64,000 bases of DNA, from positions 310,001 to 374,000 of the forward strand of contig JAJXYN010000009.1 of NCBI GenBank assembly GCA_021780535.1, written 5' to 3'. Both the position numbers and the translations under genes were made by a program. Numbering within the stretch: the stretch's first letter is position 1; every line of letters starts with the position of its first letter. Positions 49,053-57,679 of the stretch are shown here, in pieces. The stretch comes from a bacterium (lineage in GTDB: Bacteria; Patescibacteria; ABY1; JAGPKW01). The notes under the pieces were generated by a model. The model was given only the letters and a program-made list of their open reading frames with translations, searched no databases and was not told the origin of the DNA.

Positions 49053-50426
49053 TTATTCTTTAGATTCAACATGTATTACAACTCTTTTTATTTCTGAAAC
49101 TTTTTCTTTCAATAAATATTCAAATTTCATAGTTATATCATGAATTTTTTCTAAAGATATATTATGCTGAGCCAGACAATGAAACGATACAAATAATTTT
49201 TCTTCTATTCTTCTTATTAATATATTATGGGGCTCACAAATTTCTTCAATAGTTTTGTCTATTTCACTTATAGCATCCTTAACCCTTTTTTGTTCTTCTT
49301 TTGTTATGTTAGAACTTAAAATTGCATGTTTTTTTAATGGCTCAATGTGTGAATTTAATTCCGTATTGTCTTCAACTTCGTTTTTTATTGATTTTTCAAA
49401 ATTAGTAGCAATATCATGAGCTTCTTTTATTGTTAAATCATCTGGCAATTCTAAATCGTAACTTATATATTGTTTATTATCTAAATTATCTACAATAACA
49501 TCATGAACAGAAAAGCCATTTTTTAAAGCTAGCGCACGTATTGATTCTACTATTGTTTCATCATTTGACTTTACTGGTTTAATATTAATAACAATATCTG
49601 CTTCTTTGATTTCTTTTTTTATTTCTACTTCTATGTTTTGAGAGATTTCATGAACTTTATCAATTGATAGTTTATGATTTACAACTATAATTAATTCTAT
49701 AGACAAATTAGACCCAAGATGTCTCACTCTAATTCTTTCAATATCTATAATATAATCTATTTTTTTTACAATTTCTTTAATCTTTTCTAAAACTCCAGAT
49801 GGAGTACCGTCAACTAAAACATCTATTGTTTTTTTACCTAAACGATAAGCTGCTAAAAAAACAAATATAGAAACACCCATTGCGGCAATAGTATCCGCTC
49901 CTCTTATCCCAAATAATATAAAAACTAAACCAAGCAACACTACTCCTGAACTTAAAATATCAGAACTAAAATGCAATGCATCAGCTTCAAGCGCTTGGCT
50001 ATTTGTTTCTTTTGCTATTTTTTTAAGAGCTCTTGATCTTGAAATATCTATAATCATAGACAACACAACAACCACAAAAGCATACCAAGTTGCTTTCACT
50101 TCAATATCACCAACTATTAATTTATGGACTGATTCGTAAATAATCCAAAAACCAGTAATAAACAACAATCCTGTTTCAATAAGTGCAGAAATACTTTCAA
50201 TTTTACCATGCCCATAATTATGATCTTCATCTGCTGGTTTATCTCCTACTTTAACAGCAAAAAATGTCATAACCGCCGCTGCTAAATCAAGTAATGAATG
50301 AACAGCTTCTGAAAGAATACCCATACTTCCAGTTAATACTCCTACTATAAATTTGGTTGTTGTTAAAATAACACCGGCTACAACAGAACTTATAGCAACT
50401 AATTCTTTTTTATTTTTCATAAACAA
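49053..50426 (-). CDS. Cation diffusion facilitator (CDF) transporter with extended C-terminus
   Basis: The 457-residue protein has six membrane segments in residues 1-205. The TM2 site reads LSEAVHSLLDLAAA (H-x3-D) and the TM5 site ALEADALHFSSDI (D-x2-H-x3-D). The interhelical DHNYGHGKIES block is typical of FieF/ZitB-type Zn/Fe exporters. The C-terminus holds the dimerisation domain (about 210-285) and then two further ZT-dimer-like repeats (about 290-455), which makes it longer than the usual 300 residues. It converges with the ECF pair and likely exports divalent metal. Confidence 0.9.
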   Translation of the reverse strand: MFMKNKKELVAISSVVAGVILTTTKFIVGVLTGSMGILSEAVHSLLDLAAAVMTFFAVKVGDKPADEDHNYGHGKIESISALIETGLLFITGFWIIYESVHKLIVGDIEVKATWYAFVVVVLSMIIDISRSRALKKIAKETNSQALEADALHFSSDILSSGVVLLGLVFILFGIRGADTIAAMGVSIFVFLAAYRLGKKTIDVLVDGTPSGVLEKIKEIVKKIDYIIDIERIRVRHLGSNLSIELIIVVNHKLSIDKVHEISQNIEVEIKKEIKEADIVINIKPVKSNDETIVESIRALALKNGFSVHDVIVDNLDNKQYISYDLELPDDLTIKEAHDIATNFEKSIKNEVEDNTELNSHIEPLKKHAILSSNITKEEQKRVKDAISEIDKTIEEICEPHNILIRRIEEKLFVSFHCLAQHNISLEKIHDITMKFEYLLKEKVSEIKRVVIHVESKE

Positions 50427-50482
50427 ACTTTTTTGTTAAACAATAAATCTAATTAGTATAAAGTATAGCTATTTAATGTCAA

Positions 50483-50516
50483 TAAAAACACCACTCATCT
50501 AAAGAGTGGCATTTTA
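50483..50516 (-). terminator. Terminator of the copper operon
   Basis: CCACTC (50491-50496) and GAGTGG (50504-50509) pair, with T-rich sequence following on the minus strand after the CopA stop at 50517. Confidence 0.85.
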
Positions 50517-53500
50517 TTATTTAATTATATTAACAATGTCAGATTTTATAAAATGTAAATTATCAAGAACTGTATTAGTTTTAGGTAATACTCCTTTTAC
50601 TATCACATCTACTCCCAAAAATTTAACAATATCACCAATATTATTAAATTCTTTTTCTTTTTTCATATTATTACCTTCCGTATAGCCATAATATATAGAT
50701 TTATAAGTTTTACCATCTATAGAAATATCTGAAAAATCAATATTAGTTAATTTATTATTATATTCTTTTGGGATATTATTATTTACTAGATATGTCCATT
50801 CTCCACCATCATCTGTTTTAAAATTTTTTATAATACTATCTGAACTTGTAGATAAATATTTATTAACTTCTTGAGTTATGTCTTGGTTCATAGAAACTTC
50901 TTTTTTATTCATTTCTAACGAACTAAACTTAGCAAATGAAATAAATAAGAATGTGAATATTATTATCATTAAAAACACAGTCATGTTAGATAATATATTT
51001 TTCTTATTAGGTTTGAATGTTTTTAAAAGTAATGAACTAGATACAACAGAAACTGAACTTAGAGCCATAGATATCCCTGCAAGCTCTGGAGCTAATACCA
51101 AACCAAATCCAGCAAATACTCTAGCAGCAATTGGGATGCCTATTACATTATAAAACAATGCAAAAAACATATTTTGTTTTATCTTCCACATTGTTTGTTT
51201 TGAAAGATTAATAGCAGTTATAACATCATTTAAATCATTTTTCATTATAACTATACTACCAGCCTCTATAGCTACATCAGTACCAGATCCCATAACTATT
51301 CCTAAATCTGATTGAGCAAGTGCTGGAGCATCATTAATACCATCTCCAACCATAGCGACTTTTTTACCTGTTGCTTGTAATTTTTTAACTTCGCTTGCTT
51401 TATCTTCTGGAAGAACTTCTGCTAAAACGTTTTTTATACCCAATTCTTTTGCTATAGCTATTGCCGTTCTTTGATTATCTCCAGTAATCATATAAACATC
51501 AATACCCATTTTATTTAGTTTTTTTATAGCATCTTTTGATGTTTCTTTTAACGTATCAGCAACAGCAATAACGCCTATAATATCAGTTTCTGAAGATAAA
51601 ATCATAACAGTTTTACCTTCTTCTTCTAATTTATTTATTTTTCTATTCAAAGAAGTGGTTAAAAAACTTTCCGTGCCACAAACTTCTAATATTTTTCTAT
51701 TACCAAAAAAATACTTTATATTTTGTATAACTCCAGATATTCCATGGCCAGGTATGGCTGTAAACTCTGAAACATTTTCCAAATCAATACCCTCATCTTT
51801 TGCATAACTATATATAGCTTCAGCAAGAGAGTGTTCGGAATTTTTTTCAAGAGAACTTGCTATAAATAATATTTCATCTTCACCAAAGTTTTTAAAATCT
51901 AATATATCTGTAACAACAGGTTTTCCGTTTGTTAATGTTCCTGTTTTGTCAAAAACTATAGCATTAATTTTCTCTGCCATCTCAAGTGGCTCACCACCTT
52001 TAATTAAAATACCATTTTCCGCACCTTTACCAGTTCCAACCATTATTGCTGTTGGAGTAGCAAGACCAAGTGCACAAGGGCAAGCTATTACTATAACCGA
52101 TGTAAGCGCCATCAAAGAGAAAGATAAACTAGCACCTAAAAAGAAAAACCAAACTATAAATGTTATAACAGCAAGACCAATAACAATAGGAACGAATACC
52201 GCTGATATTCTATCCGCAAAGGATTGTATTTGAGATTTAGAACCTTGAGCATCTTCTATTAATTGTATAATTCTAAACAATACTGTGTCTGACCCAACTT
52301 TTGTGGCCTCTAATTCAAATGAACCGTGTTTATTAATAGTGGATCCAATAACTTTGTCTCCAATATTTTTTTCAACAGGAATACTTTCTCCTGTTATCAT
52401 AGATTCATCAACAGAAGAATTGCCATTAACCAAAACACCGTCAACTGGTATTTTTTCTCCAGGGCGAACTAATATAATATCCCCCACTTGAACTTCTTCT
52501 ATTGGGACATCTCTAGTTGCTCCACTAACTCTATCAGTTATTAATCTTGCTGTTTTGGCCTGCAATCCTATTAATTTAGATATGGCGTCCGAAGTTTTAT
52601 TTTTAGTTTTAGCTTCAAGCCATTTACCAAGAATAACAAAAGTAATTAAAAATGAAGATGTTTCAAAATATAATTCTGGAATTTTTCCTCCATTTAAACC
52701 AATTATAGAGTTATTTGTCGTAATGAAATATATGAAATTAACAATACTATAAATATATGCGACCGATGTTCCTATTGATACCAAGCTATCCATGTTAAAA
52801 GTTTTCATACGAAGACCAGAAATAAATCCTTTATAGAAACCTCTCCCGATAATAAATTGTATTGGTGTTGCTAATATTAAAGAAATTATTCCAAAATATG
52901 GTGGCAAATTATTTGCTCCTGGTAAAAATTTAAAGAAATCTAAGAACATAAAATATAACATTGGCAAACTCAATATAAAAGCAAATAAAAATTTATTAAA
53001 CATGCTTTTAATTTCTTTTTCTTTATTTTTCTTTTCTTCTTCTGAATTACTAGTAGTTAATAATGTTGCACCATAGCCAGCTTTTTTAATAGCACTCAAA
53101 ACATCATTAACAGAGGTTACATTTTCATCAAACATAACAGATGCTTTTTCACTAGCAAAACTAACATTAGATTGTTTAATTCCATTTAACTTTTTTACTG
53201 ACCTATCTATAATATTAGCACAAGAAGCACAATGCATACCCTTAACAACAACATCTATTTTTTTATTATTATTTGATATTGCTTGCACCGATGAATGATT
53301 GTCGTTCCCTACTGTGTTAATTATATTTTGTTTTTCATTATTATTAAAAATATTTTGAAAGTTCAATATTTGAGAAATGTCTTTAATAATATTAATGTTC
53401 TTACTATTTTCTGGACCATCAAGATTAATTGTTTTATTATTTTTTATCTTGCCATCAAAATATGGGTTACCATTTTTATCTCTCAATATTTTACCCTCAC

Positions 53501-53813
53501 CTTCAATATTATTTTCTAATCTAAATTTTAAATTATTTTTTTCATTAGAAAATAATTTTGAATTTTCTTGTACTGGTGAGATTAATTGTTCTTTTTCAAT
53601 AATACTATCAACAATGTAATTTTCTTTCTCTATCACACTTACTATATCATTTGATAAAATTAGATCATTAAATATTTTAATAGTGGCATCGCCGGTATTA
53701 CTATTTATTTGTATTTCAGCTGTATTATCTAACTCTAAAATAACTTCCTTTATAATTTGCTCGCAAGCAGAACAATGCATACCTTTAATTTTTAAGACGA
53801 ATTCTCTACTCAT
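50517..53813 (-). CDS. copA: Copper-translocating P1B-type ATPase with two HMA domains and C-terminal extension
   Basis: The 1098-residue pump has HMA domain 1 with GMHCSACEQ (CxxC at 14-17), a long linker (about 75-180) and HMA domain 2 with GMHCASCAN. The transport motif IVIACPCALGLATPTA (CPC at about 580) marks the copper class, with actuator ITGESIPV, catalytic DKTGTLTNG (about 623) and GDGINDAPALAQ. Beyond the last transmembrane pair an extra membrane segment and a soluble domain of about 150 residues (940-1098, DGGEWTYLVNNNIPKEY) are added, not present in ordinary CopA. It is the last gene of the CsoR-controlled operon. Confidence 0.93.
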   Translation of the reverse strand: MSREFVLKIKGMHCSACEQIIKEVILELDNTAEIQINSNTGDATIKIFNDLILSNDIVSVIEKENYIVDSIIEKEQLISPVQENSKLFSNEKNNLKFRLENNIEGEGKILRDKNGNPYFDGKIKNNKTINLDGPENSKNINIIKDISQILNFQNIFNNNEKQNIINTVGNDNHSSVQAISNNNKKIDVVVKGMHCASCANIIDRSVKKLNGIKQSNVSFASEKASVMFDENVTSVNDVLSAIKKAGYGATLLTTSNSEEEKKNKEKEIKSMFNKFLFAFILSLPMLYFMFLDFFKFLPGANNLPPYFGIISLILATPIQFIIGRGFYKGFISGLRMKTFNMDSLVSIGTSVAYIYSIVNFIYFITTNNSIIGLNGGKIPELYFETSSFLITFVILGKWLEAKTKNKTSDAISKLIGLQAKTARLITDRVSGATRDVPIEEVQVGDIILVRPGEKIPVDGVLVNGNSSVDESMITGESIPVEKNIGDKVIGSTINKHGSFELEATKVGSDTVLFRIIQLIEDAQGSKSQIQSFADRISAVFVPIVIGLAVITFIVWFFFLGASLSFSLMALTSVIVIACPCALGLATPTAIMVGTGKGAENGILIKGGEPLEMAEKINAIVFDKTGTLTNGKPVVTDILDFKNFGEDEILFIASSLEKNSEHSLAEAIYSYAKDEGIDLENVSEFTAIPGHGISGVIQNIKYFFGNRKILEVCGTESFLTTSLNRKINKLEEEGKTVMILSSETDIIGVIAVADTLKETSKDAIKKLNKMGIDVYMITGDNQRTAIAIAKELGIKNVLAEVLPEDKASEVKKLQATGKKVAMVGDGINDAPALAQSDLGIVMGSGTDVAIEAGSIVIMKNDLNDVITAINLSKQTMWKIKQNMFFALFYNVIGIPIAARVFAGFGLVLAPELAGISMALSSVSVVSSSLLLKTFKPNKKNILSNMTVFLMIIIFTFLFISFAKFSSLEMNKKEVSMNQDITQEVNKYLSTSSDSIIKNFKTDDGGEWTYLVNNNIPKEYNNKLTNIDFSDISIDGKTYKSIYYGYTEGNNMKKEKEFNNIGDIVKFLGVDVIVKGVLPKTNTVLDNLHFIKSDIVNIIK

Positions 53814-53824
53814 TATTTATTTAA

Positions 53825-54037
53825 TTAATTTTTAAAATCTAATACTTTATATTCTGTCCCTAATAAGGCTGATTCAATTTGATCTAATTTAATATCTTTA
53901 TTAGAAATAATATTTCCTGTACCGTCAACATTAATACTAATTCCAGAAACACCATCAATTGTAGATAATTTTCTAGAGATTATTTTTGTACAAGATTGAC
54001 AATGAACATTTGAAAATTTAATATCAATTTTTTTCAT
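53825..54037 (-). CDS. HMA-domain copper chaperone
   Basis: The 70-residue ferredoxin-like domain reads KKIDIKFSNVHCQSCTKIIS with the metal-binding CxxC at about 12-15, followed by VSGISINVDGTGN and a second helix. Length and fold are those of a CopZ/Atx1-type metallochaperone that hands Cu(I) to the CopA HMA domains. It lies 11 nt before copA and 1 nt after the HMA-DsbD2 fusion gene. Confidence 0.9.
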   Translation of the reverse strand: MKKIDIKFSNVHCQSCTKIISRKLSTIDGVSGISINVDGTGNIISNKDIKLDQIESALLGTEYKVLDFKN

Positions 54038-54038
54038 A

Positions 54039-55514
54039 TTAATTAAAGTTAATAGTAAAATTATACATTCCCATACTACATGTTCCTGAAAGTACAGAAC
54101 CTACTGCTTGATTTCCTAAATCTGTAAAAATAGAAGAATTAGTTGGAACTCTGCCACTATATCCAATACTTGGGATGTTTACACCATGAGAACAATCATA
54201 TCCACTACCTCCATCAAATTCTATTTGTGTTGGAACGCCAGCTTTGGCATTTGTTGTAGATGGAGAATAACCACTATCAACTTTAATTTTTATAATTTGT
54301 TTACCATTTACCTCTGTAACATTATCTGTAATATTACTAGAAGTATTATTATTGTTGTTATTGTTATTATTTAAAGTACAAGCAGGAGAAGTAGAATCCA
54401 CAGAACATGCTGATTGATTATTTTGAACATTATTTATTTTAAAACCACCAACAAGCATTAAATTATATCCATTATTCAAATCAAACAAAGCAAATGCTAC
54501 AACAGCTATACCCGCAACTTTAAAAAATATTCCGGAGAACTTACCTTTTATAAACGAAGTTAATCCACCCACACCTAACAATCCTGGAGCTGTTCCTAAA
54601 GCAAATAAAGCCATAATTATTCCACCAGAAAAAAATCCACCAGAAGAAACAGCATACAATTGCATTGCTTGAGTAAAGCCACAAGGCAAAAAGAACGTTA
54701 AAGCACCCAAAAGCATAGTGCCCCTATGAGAATATTGTTTTTCATCAGTTATGCCAAAAAATCTAGAAATACTTTTTGGTAAAGTAAATTTAAATTTAGA
54801 AATGAAAGGAAAAATATTTAACAATTGAGCTCCTAGTAATAGCATAAAAATACCAACACCTATAGTTAAAATACCTGTTAATGAAATAGATATTTTAAAA
54901 GCAGACCCAACCAATCCCAACACACCGCCTAACATAAAAAATCCTAAAATTCTTCCAAGGTTAAAAAATACATGAGGAATAAATTTTTGCTTAGCCGTTA
55001 AGTTTGGATGTTTTTCAGAAAACTTAGTAGATACCCCCATAATTAATCCTCCGACTAATGCCATACAACTTGAAACTCCGGCAGTTAATCCTACTAATAT
55101 AGCCGTTGACCAAGAAACTGAGCTAGATGATACATTAACAGCAAAAAGTTTATCTAACTTTAATAAGCCAAAAAGTATATATAAAGTTAAGAAAATAATT
55201 CCAGCGGTTAGTAACTCTGTATAATCAGTTTTGTTTTTTGAAAATATTTTATTATCATCATTATCACTATTTTTATTTATTTTTTCAAATTCTTCTTCAT
55301 TAATTTTTTCTAAAATATCATATCCCATTACTTTTAAATCTTTTTTTATTTCCTGCTCATTTGGTTCTTTATCTTTATAGTAAATTTCTGCAATACCTGT
55401 TTTACAATTAACATTTATTTTTTCTACATGATGAGAATTTTTTAATTTATCCTCAATAAGAATCTCACAAGATTTGCAATGCATTCCTGAAATTTTATAA
55501 ACTACTTTTTGCAT
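54039..55514 (-). CDS. HMA-DsbD2 (TauE/UreH-like)-cupredoxin fusion
   Basis: The 491-residue protein joins three modules. Residues 1-70 are an HMA domain (GMHCKSCEILIE, CxxC at 13-16). Residues about 105-365 are a membrane domain with six to seven segments of the sulfite exporter/DsbD_2 type (GLTAGVSSCMALVGGLIMGVS, key CM-GG; FFLPCGFTQAMQLYA, key PCG-TQ). Residues about 400-491 are a cupredoxin-like beta domain (QIEFDGGSGYDCSHGVNIPS and GTCSMGMYNFTINF, with Cys, His, Cys and Met ligands). The order suggests copper passed from cytoplasm to an outer cupredoxin, or removed from it. It is the first gene of the operon, just after a CsoR operator. Confidence 0.88.
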   Translation of the reverse strand: MQKVVYKISGMHCKSCEILIEDKLKNSHHVEKINVNCKTGIAEIYYKDKEPNEQEIKKDLKVMGYDILEKINEEEFEKINKNSDNDDNKIFSKNKTDYTELLTAGIIFLTLYILFGLLKLDKLFAVNVSSSSVSWSTAILVGLTAGVSSCMALVGGLIMGVSTKFSEKHPNLTAKQKFIPHVFFNLGRILGFFMLGGVLGLVGSAFKISISLTGILTIGVGIFMLLLGAQLLNIFPFISKFKFTLPKSISRFFGITDEKQYSHRGTMLLGALTFFLPCGFTQAMQLYAVSSGGFFSGGIIMALFALGTAPGLLGVGGLTSFIKGKFSGIFFKVAGIAVVAFALFDLNNGYNLMLVGGFKINNVQNNQSACSVDSTSPACTLNNNNNNNNNTSSNITDNVTEVNGKQIIKIKVDSGYSPSTTNAKAGVPTQIEFDGGSGYDCSHGVNIPSIGYSGRVPTNSSIFTDLGNQAVGSVLSGTCSMGMYNFTINFN

Positions 55515-55572
55515 ATATGTTTTTTATTATATATTTTAATTATTAATTTTATTTATTTATTTTATAATATTA

Positions 55573-55589
55573 TACCTGGGGGGTAGGTA
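55573..55589 (-). promoter_or_regulatory. CsoR operator for the copper operon
   Basis: TACCTGGGGGGTAGGTA, with TACC/GGTA ends, 59 nt before the first gene of the copper operon. It is one of three sites of 17 bp in the csoR-copper gap. Confidence 0.83.
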
Positions 55590-55674
55590 TGTAAATAATT
55601 ATACTCCTATAAAAAAAGAAGTCAAACATATTGTGAATACTGATTTATAATATATTTTTTTATAGTTATACACA

Positions 55675-55691
55675 TACCTCCCATATAGGTA
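55675..55691. promoter_or_regulatory. CsoR operator, middle site
   Basis: TACCTCCCATATAGGTA. It has the same ends and 9-bp core length as its neighbours and lies between the divergent promoters. Confidence 0.78.
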
Positions 55692-55747
55692 TAAAATCAT
55701 AAAATTTATTTTAAGCTATATTTTAATTTTTTTATTTTATGTTATAC

Positions 55748-55764
55748 TACCCCCTATATGGGTA
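55748..55764 (+). promoter_or_regulatory. CsoR operator for csoR itself
   Basis: TACCCCCTATATGGGTA, 24 nt before the csoR start and next to a TATACT-like -10, so autoregulation is expected. Confidence 0.85.
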
Positions 55765-55787
55765 AATAAAAAATAAAATCATAAAAC

Positions 55788-56066
55788 ATGAGCCAAGCAT
55801 TAGAAAATAAAAAAAAATCATTAATAGCATTAAAAAAAGCTAATACAATGATTGGGAAAATTATAAAAATGGTGGATGATAATGAATACTGCATAGACAT
55901 TATGCAACAAAATCTAGCAACAATAGGACTTTTGAAATCTGTTCATGAAAAATTAATGGAAGGACATTTAAACTCTTGTGTTAAAAATGCATTAGCATCA
56001 AAAAACGAAAATTTAAAACAAAAAATGATTGATGAAATTATAAAAGTTAGTAAATATAATAAATAA
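55788..56066 (+). CDS. csoR: Copper-sensing repressor CsoR
   Basis: The 92-residue protein has the DUF156 fold with MIGKIIKMVDDNEYCIDIMQ and MEGHLNSCVKNAL. The Cu(I) ligands are Cys35, His60 and Cys64, the complete Cys-His-Cys set of copper CsoR. It is divergent from the copper operon and flanked by three TACC-N9-GGTA operators. When apo it should repress both directions; Cu(I) binding releases it. Confidence 0.93.
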   Translation: MSQALENKKKSLIALKKANTMIGKIIKMVDDNEYCIDIMQQNLATIGLLKSVHEKLMEGHLNSCVKNALASKNENLKQKMIDEIIKVSKYNK

Positions 56067-56074
56067 TTCTTACA

Positions 56075-56108
56075 ATAAAAACATTCTATATTAAGAATGT
56101 TTTTATTT
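56075..56108. terminator. Bidirectional terminator
   Basis: AATAAAAACATTCT and AGAATGTTTTTATT form a 14-bp stem between csoR and the gene ending at 56132. Confidence 0.93.
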
Positions 56109-56131
56109 TTTAAATAATAATATGTATTTTA

Positions 56132-56875
56132 TTATTTATGTAGTCTTCCTTGACTAAGTTTTCCATCAGTAATCGTTGTTGCATTTATATTTGATCCATT
56201 AATTGTACCTTGTATTATTAGTGTATCTCCGATTTTTATATCTGATATTAATATAAGTGTTGGAGTTGGCTTTAATCCAGTATTTACTGGGGTAAATTTA
56301 TTTAATATTGCCTTACTAGCATCAACTGTATATGTTGTTAATGTAGAATTTGTTTTTACAAATCCATTATTTCTTGTAATTGTTATTGTAGCACCATCAA
56401 TATTAGATACCGTTCCAATAATCCTTGGAATTTTATTTTCTTTATTATGTTCTGATCGAATAATTTTACCGTCTATAATATTTTCTGCTGCGATAGATTC
56501 ACCATTTACAACCCCTTGGACCATTAAAGTATCTCCAACCTTTATATCAGAAACTAAAACTTCTGACGTTAAATTATTTGAACCATCTGTTTGTGTTATA
56601 ATCTTTTTAATTTTTGCACTACTAGCATCTATTGTATATTTAGTGGATTGAGATTTATTACTAATTGTAATAATACTCCCATTTATATCAAGGACTACCC
56701 CCATTATTCTTGGTACTTTATTTTCTGAAATATTGTGTTTATTATTGTTATTTCTAAACATTCTTCCACTGTTTCCTGTTGCAGCAAAAGCTGATGTACT
56801 TATTATTATACTTATTGTTATTATTGTAACCCCAACAACAATAAAAATCTTTTTATTTTGTTTGTTTTGTTTCAT
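56132..56875 (-). CDS. Secreted protein with two DUF5666-like repeats
   Basis: The 247-residue protein has a signal anchor (about 10-32) and two similar beta domains. The first reads PRIMGVVLDINGSIITISNK ... VSDIKVGDTLMVQGVVNGES (about 54-130); the second PRIIGTVSNIDGATITITRN ... ISDIKIGDTLIIQGTINGSN (about 148-237). This duplicated pattern matches DUF5666-type extracytoplasmic domains of unknown role. It is a single gene, placed after the csoR terminator. Confidence 0.78.
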   Translation of the reverse strand: MKQNKQNKKIFIVVGVTIITISIIISTSAFAATGNSGRMFRNNNNKHNISENKVPRIMGVVLDINGSIITISNKSQSTKYTIDASSAKIKKIITQTDGSNNLTSEVLVSDIKVGDTLMVQGVVNGESIAAENIIDGKIIRSEHNKENKIPRIIGTVSNIDGATITITRNNGFVKTNSTLTTYTVDASKAILNKFTPVNTGLKPTPTLILISDIKIGDTLIIQGTINGSNINATTITDGKLSQGRLHK

Positions 56876-57083
56876 GAATTTTTGTATTAATTATTAATAA
56901 TTAACTCCTTATTTAATATTACGAGCAAAAATGATAAAAAGTTGCAAAATAATATTATTATCCTATATTTAGAGCATCTATTGTAATTATTTTTGTTTTA
57001 TATAAATCTAAAATTAGCTTTTTTCTGACATATATGGTATTCTTGTTTTATTATCTTATTATATAAAAATTAAATTAAATTAT

Positions 57084-57632
57084 ATGGGCGATTTTAATAG
57101 AGGTGGTTCACGAGGTGGATTTGGTAGAGGTGGGTTTAATAAAGGTGGTTCACGAGGTGGATTTGGTGGTGGATCTAGAGGTGGTTCACGAGGTGGATTT
57201 GGTGGTGGAGACAGAGAAATGTTTGATGCTGTTTGTGATGATTGTGGTAGAGATTGTCAAGTTCCATTTCGTCCAACAAGCGGAAAACCAATTTTTTGCA
57301 GTGAATGTTTTGAAAAAAATTCTGAAGCAAAAGGTGGAAATTCAAGAAGAGATTCTGGAAGAGATTCAAGAGATAGTGATTTTAAAAGAAATGATTTTTC
57401 TGATAACAAGAAAACAAACAACAATCTTGATGAAAAAATAGGATTATTAAGTATTAAACTTGATAAGATAATAGAATTATTAGACAATACAAAAAAAGAA
57501 AAAATAGACGAAATGCCTGCTATTATTAAAAAAGTTTTAAAAACAAAGGAAATAAAAGAAGAAAAAACTGAAGAAAAACCAGCTAAAAAAGTTGTAACAA
57601 AAAAGACCACTAAAAAAACTACAAAAAAATAG
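57084..57632 (+). CDS. CxxC-x17-CxxC zinc protein with RGG-like N-terminus
   Basis: The 182-residue protein starts with Arg/Gly/Phe/Ser repeats (NRGGSRGGFGRGGFNKGGSR, about 5-45). A zinc domain follows, VCDDCGRDCQVPFRPTSGKP then FCSECF (about 51-80), the CxxCxxxC...CxxC pattern of a family frequent in CPR bacteria. Then come charged linker, a helix (LDEKIGLLSIKLDKIIELLD) and a Lys/Thr tail (TKKTTKKTTKK). The RGG repeats and tail point to RNA or DNA binding; no specific role is known. Confidence 0.82.
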   Translation: MGDFNRGGSRGGFGRGGFNKGGSRGGFGGGSRGGSRGGFGGGDREMFDAVCDDCGRDCQVPFRPTSGKPIFCSECFEKNSEAKGGNSRRDSGRDSRDSDFKRNDFSDNKKTNNNLDEKIGLLSIKLDKIIELLDNTKKEKIDEMPAIIKKVLKTKEIKEEKTEEKPAKKVVTKKTTKKTTKK

Positions 57633-57641
57633 ATTTTACAA

Positions 57642-57672
57642 AAAAATAAGCCAAGAACATTGGTTTATTTTT
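57642..57672. terminator. Bidirectional terminator
   Basis: AAAAATAAGCCAA and TTGGTTTATTTTT pair between the convergent genes ending at 57632 and 57680. Confidence 0.9.
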
Positions 57673-57679
57673 TTATATC

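Noticed and set aside
55665..55674. TTATACACA as a DnaA box
   Set aside because: Single site inside the csoR-copper regulatory gap; likely chance in AT-rich DNA.
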